Of a stretch of 64,000 nucleotides of DNA, positions 60,076 to 64,000 are shown one piece after another. The position numbers were made by a program, and so were the translations under genes. Numbering within the stretch: position 1 is the first letter of the stretch; every line of letters begins with the position of its first letter. Source of the stretch: Nonomuraea sp. SYSU D8015 (GTDB lineage Bacteria > Actinomycetota > Actinomycetes > Streptosporangiales > Streptosporangiaceae); NCBI RefSeq assembly GCF_008065375.1, contig NZ_VJYI01000003.1, positions 558,001 to 622,000 of the forward strand. Reading direction: 5' to 3'. The notes under the pieces are model-generated. The model was not told the DNA's origin, ran no database searches, and saw only the letters and a list, made by a program, of their open reading frames with translations.

Positions 60076-61335
60076 TCAGCGGACGAAGCAGATGGTGCGG
60101 CCCGCGCGGACGTGCTCGCCCTTGTAGGTGACCTGGTCGATGGTGTTCCCGCCGGGATCGACGAGGACGATGCCGTCGCCCTGGTTGCCGAGCCGCAGGG
60201 CGCCGTCGAGCGTCACGCGCAGCGTGGCGCCACCGGCGACGGCGCCGCTCAGCTCCTTGCGGCCGCCGCCGGCGTCCGACAGCCACCAGCCCGCCAGGTC
60301 GACCTGGTCCGGCGTGACGTTGAGCAGGGTGACGGTCTCGGCGCCGAGGTCGGCCCCCGCCGGGTCCGGCAGGGCGGCCACGATCAGCAGGTCGCCGGAG
60401 GCGAGGAGCGGCGGCTTGACGGTCGAGCCGGGCGGCGCGGGATCCGGGTTGATGATGAACCGCTCCGGCCACACCGTCAGCTGGATCTGCTGCCCGGAGG
60501 CCCGTACGACGTCGTGCAGGTTGCCCCGTTCGAGCTTGTCGATCAGGAACAGCTGGTCGTCGCGGTGCACCGGGTCGGCCCGCAGCCAGGCGTCGAAGCC
60601 GTCGAAGTCCGGGAAGCCCTCCGCGAGATACGGCACGATGCGCCGGAACAGCTTCGGCCACATCACCAGCTGCTCGAGCGCGGCCAGGTCCGGGACGGTG
60701 GCAGGACCGTCGGGGTCGGCGGCCGAACGCGGCCAGATGCCGGTGGCCTCGGCCTTCTCCCTGGCCGCCGCCGACACCTCGGCCAGGTGCGTCCGCAGCT
60801 CGGCGGGCAGCGTGGCGTAGAAGGCGGGGTAGACCAGCCCGGCGGCGAGCAGGGCGGCGTTCACTGAGCCGTCGGCCAGCGGACCGTCCAGGAACACGCT
60901 GGAGCCGTCGGCGGCCGGGTGGTCGCCCGCGTAGGCGAACGCGATCAGCCGCCCGTTGGCGTCGATGCCGTTGGTGAGGACGTGGCCGCGGACCGAATCC
61001 TGGTCGGCGGAGCGGACCTGGTTCGGCAGGTCGTCCCAGAAGACCACGTTCGTGAAGCCGAGCAGGCGCAGCAGCTCGTCCCGCGCCGCCAGGGCGCCGA
61101 GCGGCTCCTGGTGGGTCTCGGAGAAATGGGTCTCCAGCGCGTCTATGGCCTCCAGGCGTACGGAGACGCCGCGGCGGTTGATGTTCGGCGGCCGGCCCGA
61201 GTGCCGCGGCAGGGCCTCGACCAGCGCTGGAGAGTCGGGCAGGAACTTGACGGTGTCGCCGTCGGGCTCGGGTCCCTGGCGCGGGAGGTCCGGATACCGG
61301 ATGACGAACGTGCCGCGTAACAGCGTGTAGCTCAT
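60076..61335 (-). CDS. SNase-like nuclease domain fused to a C-terminal lamin-tail domain
   Basis: A 419-aa protein with no signal peptide. The N-terminus has staphylococcal-nuclease features: DGDTVKF (25-31) and RLEAIDALETH (60-70) with Arg60, Asp65 and Glu68 in the catalytic spacing. A long middle domain (about 140-315) is helical and unrecognised. The C-terminal 110 residues form a lamin-tail (LTD) beta-sandwich: ETVTLLNVTPDQVDLAGWWL, LGNQGDGIVLVDPGGNTIDQ, VTYKGEHVRAGRTI. LTDs are usually found on secreted nucleases and proteases. A cytosolic SNase-LTD protein is uncommon. ATG 61335 follows a GGGGGG site; a longer reading adds 19 unsupported residues. Confidence 0.8.
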   Translation of the reverse strand: MSYTLLRGTFVIRYPDLPRQGPEPDGDTVKFLPDSPALVEALPRHSGRPPNINRRGVSVRLEAIDALETHFSETHQEPLGALAARDELLRLLGFTNVVFWDDLPNQVRSADQDSVRGHVLTNGIDANGRLIAFAYAGDHPAADGSSVFLDGPLADGSVNAALLAAGLVYPAFYATLPAELRTHLAEVSAAAREKAEATGIWPRSAADPDGPATVPDLAALEQLVMWPKLFRRIVPYLAEGFPDFDGFDAWLRADPVHRDDQLFLIDKLERGNLHDVVRASGQQIQLTVWPERFIINPDPAPPGSTVKPPLLASGDLLIVAALPDPAGADLGAETVTLLNVTPDQVDLAGWWLSDAGGGRKELSGAVAGGATLRVTLDGALRLGNQGDGIVLVDPGGNTIDQVTYKGEHVRAGRTICFVR

Positions 61336-61405
61336 GGATTCCCCCCATGTATTGGCCAGCGGAGCGTAACGCGCGTATGGGGCATCGTCCACATATCACG
61401 ACATA

Positions 61406-62071
61406 TCAGCGACTGATGGGGATGGCGGGTTTCGTGACCAGCGTCTCGACGACGCCGACCACCTGGGTGATCTCCCGGGAGCCGGTGTCGGCGATCTCGC
61501 GCAGGCGGGCGACGAGCCGGCTCCGGGGCTGGTCGAGGCAGAGCTCCTCCTCCAACCGGAGCACGGCCATGAGCCCGCACATCGCGGCGCACCGCGTGTC
61601 CGGAGGCCTCCATCCCTCGACCACGGTACGCACCCCCGCGGAGGCGCGCAGGACCGGCGCGATCGCGGCCGGCCGGTAGCGGCTGTACGGCAGCAGGCCC
61701 ATCCTGCGCTCGACGATCCGGACCATCACCCCGGCGGAGACCAGGGCGTCCCTGGTGAGATCGCAGGCGTCCGCCGCCGCCTGCCTGATCGGGAACCTGA
61801 CGTCGCCGCCTGGGGCGGCGGCGACGAGCGCGAGGAGATGGTCGGCCACGGCGTCGCCGGTGCGCCCGGCCGGGCCGGAGAGCGCCACCCGGCCCCGGGC
61901 GATCACGACGCGGTCGTCCAGGGCCAGCTCCAGCAGCGCGGCCGCGGCCAGCCCGAGCGCCATCGACCAGCGAGGGATCAAGGGCCTGCCGGACTGGCCG
62001 TGGGCGATGAGGTAGAGGTCGTGGTGGAGCGGCAGGGGGTTCGTCGGCGTGGGGGGCAACTCCCGGTTCAC
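61406..62071 (-). CDS. GPP34-family (GOLPH3-like) protein
   Basis: A 221-aa protein of the GPP34 family, abundant in actinomycetes and related to the Golgi phosphoinositide-binding protein GOLPH3. The family layout is clear: HDLYLIAHG near the N-terminus, then WSMALGLAAAALLELALDDRVVI, a degenerate helix-turn region, and the last helices LVARLREIADTGSREITQVV. Its role in bacteria is not established; GOLPH3 binds PI4P at membranes. The GTG start at 62071 is chosen by homology length; the ribosome site is weak. It is divergent from a second, frameshifted GPP34 gene with 109 bases between them. Confidence 0.82.
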   Translation of the reverse strand: MNRELPPTPTNPLPLHHDLYLIAHGQSGRPLIPRWSMALGLAAAALLELALDDRVVIARGRVALSGPAGRTGDAVADHLLALVAAAPGGDVRFPIRQAAADACDLTRDALVSAGVMVRIVERRMGLLPYSRYRPAAIAPVLRASAGVRTVVEGWRPPDTRCAAMCGLMAVLRLEEELCLDQPRSRLVARLREIADTGSREITQVVGVVETLVTKPAIPISR

Positions 62072-62180
62072 CCCTTTTGGAACGGTTCGATTCGGTGATC
62101 CTTCCGTAACGCGAGGCCGCCTCGCAAGATCCCCGGCGCACATTCGCCCCGCGATTCCTCCGGTGCGCCAGCAAGGGGGC

Positions 62181-62692
62181 ATGGACCTGCTCCTGGCAGA
62201 AGAACTCCTCCTGCTCGCCTACAGGCCCAAGGGCTCACCTCTCGTCGAACTGGAGAGCCTCGACTACCTGCTCAGCGCGGCCGTCCTGGCTGAGCTGGCC
62301 GTCCGCGGCAGGCTCGAGCTCCGGGACGGCCGCCTCCAGGTGATCGACCCCGCGCCTGTGGGGGACGACGAACTCGACCGGCCCCTCGGCCGGCTGACCG
62401 CGACGGAGCCGGCGCCGGAGTTCGGCGACTACTGGAACTCCATGTACACACCCGACCGGCGGGCGCGGTTGCTGCGGCGGCTGGCCGACAGGGGCGCGAT
62501 CACCACGAGCGGCGCAGCCTTCTGAAGCTGATCAAGTACGACGAGTTCCCCGAGGCGGATCCCGGCCCGCGGGCGGCCGTTCGCGAACGGATCCGGGAGG
62601 CGCTGAGCGGGGGCGAGCCCGACGCGCGCACGGTGGCGCTGATCTCACTGGGACACGCGGGCAAGGTCGCACGCGGAGAGGCCGCCATCTGA
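62181..62692 (+). pseudogene. Second GPP34-family gene with a single-base frameshift
   Basis: Codons from ATG 62181 give MDLLLAEELLLLAYRPKGSP, then SLDYLLSAAVLAELAVRGRL, a normal GPP34 N-terminus, but the frame stops at 62525. In another frame from about 62498 the family C-terminus continues: KYDEFPEADPG, then AVRERIREALSGGEPDARTV, ALISLGHAGKVARGEAAI and a TGA at 62690-62692. Adding one G to the GGGG run at 62491-62494 joins both parts in one frame. The shift is therefore one deleted base, either a real mutation or a base-calling error in a homopolymer. A programmed shift cannot be excluded. If restored the protein would be about 170 residues, a little short for the family. Confidence 0.75.
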
Positions 62693-62730
62693 GCACCGCC
62701 GACCGGCGACCGCGGCCGTACCGTTCGGGG

Positions 62731-63465
62731 TCAGGGGAGGGTGCGGAGGCGGGATTCGAGCCCGTCGAGGATGCGCTGGAGGCCGTAGTCGAAGGCGTCG
62801 TCGTTCTCGTCGGCCAGGGCGCTCGCGCGCTGCTCGGCATAGCGGGCCCGCAGCCGCGGGAAGTCCTGGACGGCTCGCTCGGCGGCCGGCCACAGCCGCT
62901 CGGCCCATTCCTGCGGGCTCTGCCCGCTGCGGGCCACCATGGACAGCCACGCCGCCTCGGTGGTGGAGACCCCCAGCACGTAAGCGGTCACCGCGTTCTC
63001 CGCCCGGTCGGCCTCCTTCAGCGGGAAGCCGGCGCCCTCGAACAGGCCTAGCAGGTATTCCGATCGCCGCAGCACGTTGGGCCCGAGGTAGGCCAGCCCC
63101 GCCTCGCCGAGCTTGGTGGCGACCCACGGGTGGCGCAGAATGGTCGCGCGGAGCTCGTGCGCGATCTTGGTGACGGCGGCCCGCCAGTCGGCCGGATCGC
63201 CGATCTCGGGCAGGGGCAGCTCGCCGTAGACCTCGTCCACGGCGAGCTCGAACAGCTCGTCCTTGTTGGCGACGTGCCGGTAGAGCGAGGTGGCGCCCGC
63301 GCCGAGCCTGCTGCCGAGGCGGCGCATGCTCAGCGCGTCGAGGCCCTCCTCGTCGAGCAGCCGCACGGCCTCGGCCACGATGTGCCCCCTGCTCAGGACC
63401 GGTTGCTCCCGCTCTTTGCGCGGGCGGGCCCACACCGACGGGATCGGCTGCTCATCTGCCGGCAT
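62731..63465 (-). CDS. TetR/AcrR-family transcriptional regulator with TetR-type C-terminal domain
   Basis: A 244-aa regulator. The helix-turn-helix is at about 25-70 (LSRGHIVAEAVRLLDEEGLD, LSMRRLGSRLGAGATSLYRH, VANKDELFELAVD). It is followed by the larger C-terminal ligand domain of the true TetR subgroup (TetR_C_1), with HPWVATKLGEAGLAYLGPN and ending RILDGLESRLRTLP. Such regulators usually control a nearby efflux pump or enzyme by binding a drug-like ligand. No exporter is in view; the target may be on either side. ATG 63465 is chosen; a GTG two codons upstream is possible. Confidence 0.9.
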   Translation of the reverse strand: MPADEQPIPSVWARPRKEREQPVLSRGHIVAEAVRLLDEEGLDALSMRRLGSRLGAGATSLYRHVANKDELFELAVDEVYGELPLPEIGDPADWRAAVTKIAHELRATILRHPWVATKLGEAGLAYLGPNVLRRSEYLLGLFEGAGFPLKEADRAENAVTAYVLGVSTTEAAWLSMVARSGQSPQEWAERLWPAAERAVQDFPRLRARYAEQRASALADENDDAFDYGLQRILDGLESRLRTLP

Positions 63466-63528
63466 GCCCACACCCTAGCGCACCGCGTACGCCGTTCCCG
63501 TTGCGGGCACGCCGTACGCACCGGGCGA

Positions 63529-64000
63529 TCAGCCCCACACCTCCTGCGCGGTCTCGACGATCAGGCGGAGCTTGGCGAACTGCTGGTCGGCCGTGAGCTC
63601 GTTGCCCTCCACCGTGGAGGAGAACCCGCACTGCGGCGACAGGCACAGCTGGTCGAGGTCGACGAACTTCGCGGCCTCGTCGATGCGCCGCTTCAGCGTG
63701 TCCTTCGACTCCAGCTCGCCCCGCTTCGTCGTGACCAGCCCGAGCACCACCATCTTCCCCTTGGGCACGTACCGCAGCGGCTCGAAGCCGCCCGACCGCT
63801 CGTCGTCGTACTCCAGGAAGAACCCGTCCACCTTGAGCTCGGAGAACAGCGCCTCGGCGACGAAGTCGTAGCTGCCGGAGGCGGCCCAGGAGGAGCGGAA
63901 GTTGCCGCGGCACATGTGCGTGGTGATCGTCATCCCGGCGGGCTTGGCGGCGAGGGCGGCGTTGATCTGCTTGATGTAGCGCAGGTGCATGTGCTCGGCG
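63529..64000 (-). CDS. MetE-type (cobalamin-independent) methyltransferase, C-terminal part (5' end outside window)
   Basis: The last 156 codons of a protein of the cobalamin-independent methionine synthase superfamily. The zinc-binding His-x-Cys pair lies in ITTHMCRGNFRSSW. The final Cys ligand is in LCLSPQCGFSSTVEGN, and the block VPKGKMVVLGLVTTKRGELE is intact. The short-form proteins of this superfamily (about 370 aa, MetE C-terminal domain only) are common in actinomycetes and may use methyl donors other than folate. Whether this is full MetE or the short form cannot be told because the N-terminus is missing. It ends VETAQEVWG before TGA at 63529-63531. Confidence 0.88.
   Translation of the reverse strand, partial: AEHMHLRYIKQINAALAAKPAGMTITTHMCRGNFRSSWAASGSYDFVAEALFSELKVDGFFLEYDDERSGGFEPLRYVPKGKMVVLGLVTTKRGELESKDTLKRRIDEAAKFVDLDQLCLSPQCGFSSTVEGNELTADQQFAKLRLIVETAQEVWG

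Noticed and set aside
63489..63524. Inverted GCGTACG/CGTACGC segment between TetR and MetE-type genes
   Set aside because: The stem is only seven bases with a GC-rich, partly mismatched interior. It is weaker than the other hairpins reported, so no terminator was called.

Overview
The window is very GC-rich, third-position-GC-biased DNA with frequent GTG starts, ATGA-type gene overlaps and many secreted glycoside hydrolases. It also holds a Ser/Thr kinase, a GPP34 pair and actinomycete-type regulators. This is chromosomal DNA of a filamentous actinomycete. A Streptosporangiaceae-type genome such as Nonomuraea is my inference from gene content, not something the sequence proves. I see no rRNA, tRNA, CRISPR array, phage or insertion sequence.

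Left part (1-17.5 kb): the 5' end of a cytochrome b (QcrB) gene, a hypothetical, a secreted GH115 alpha-glucuronidase, a NodB-type polysaccharide deacetylase and a CPBP membrane protease. These are followed by an ECF sigma/anti-sigma pair, a Vgb-like propeller behind a lipoprotein histidine phosphatase, AsnB, a small membrane protein with a PepSY membrane protein, a Ser/Thr kinase with a seven-bladed WD40 domain, and a Rid-family protein.

Middle part (17.5-37.7 kb): the outstanding item is a tightly packed five-gene minus-strand operon at 17.7-24.8 kb. It encodes a SWIM-type zinc-finger protein, an uncharacterised 461-aa protein, a VWA protein, a MoxR-type AAA ATPase and a DUF5682 protein, and is probably one multi-component NTP-driven system of unknown function. 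Next come an XRE-cupin regulator divergent from an NCS1 nucleobase/hydantoin permease and a hydantoin/Asp-Glu racemase, then a GH18 chitinase. The following stretch shows decay: a frameshifted DUF6461-like gene, a two-subunit molybdenum hydroxylase whose GntR regulator carries an in-frame TAG, and a truncated E1 alpha/beta dehydrogenase fusion.

Right part (37.7-64 kb): a LacI regulator, a sugar ABC importer and a sulfatase form one locus. Then follow an aldo/keto reductase and a Uma2 nuclease-fold protein. A seven-gene catabolic operon (Liv-type ABC importer with a fused permease-ATPase, an alpha/beta hydrolase, a 3-hydroxyisobutyrate-dehydrogenase-like enzyme and an M24-fold enzyme) lies divergent from a cytosolic binding-protein-like protein and a LacI regulator. 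After that come a GH30 glycosidase, an SRPBCC protein, a zinc-ribbon membrane protein, a large membrane protein, an SNase-like/lamin-tail protein, two GPP34 genes (one frameshifted), a TetR regulator and the 3' part of a MetE-type methyltransferase.

Three separate secreted glycosidase genes (GH115, GH18, GH30) share a GAAA(n)TTTC-type palindromic element just upstream, suggesting one polysaccharide-degradation regulon. GH115 and GH30 together fit glucuronoxylan breakdown.
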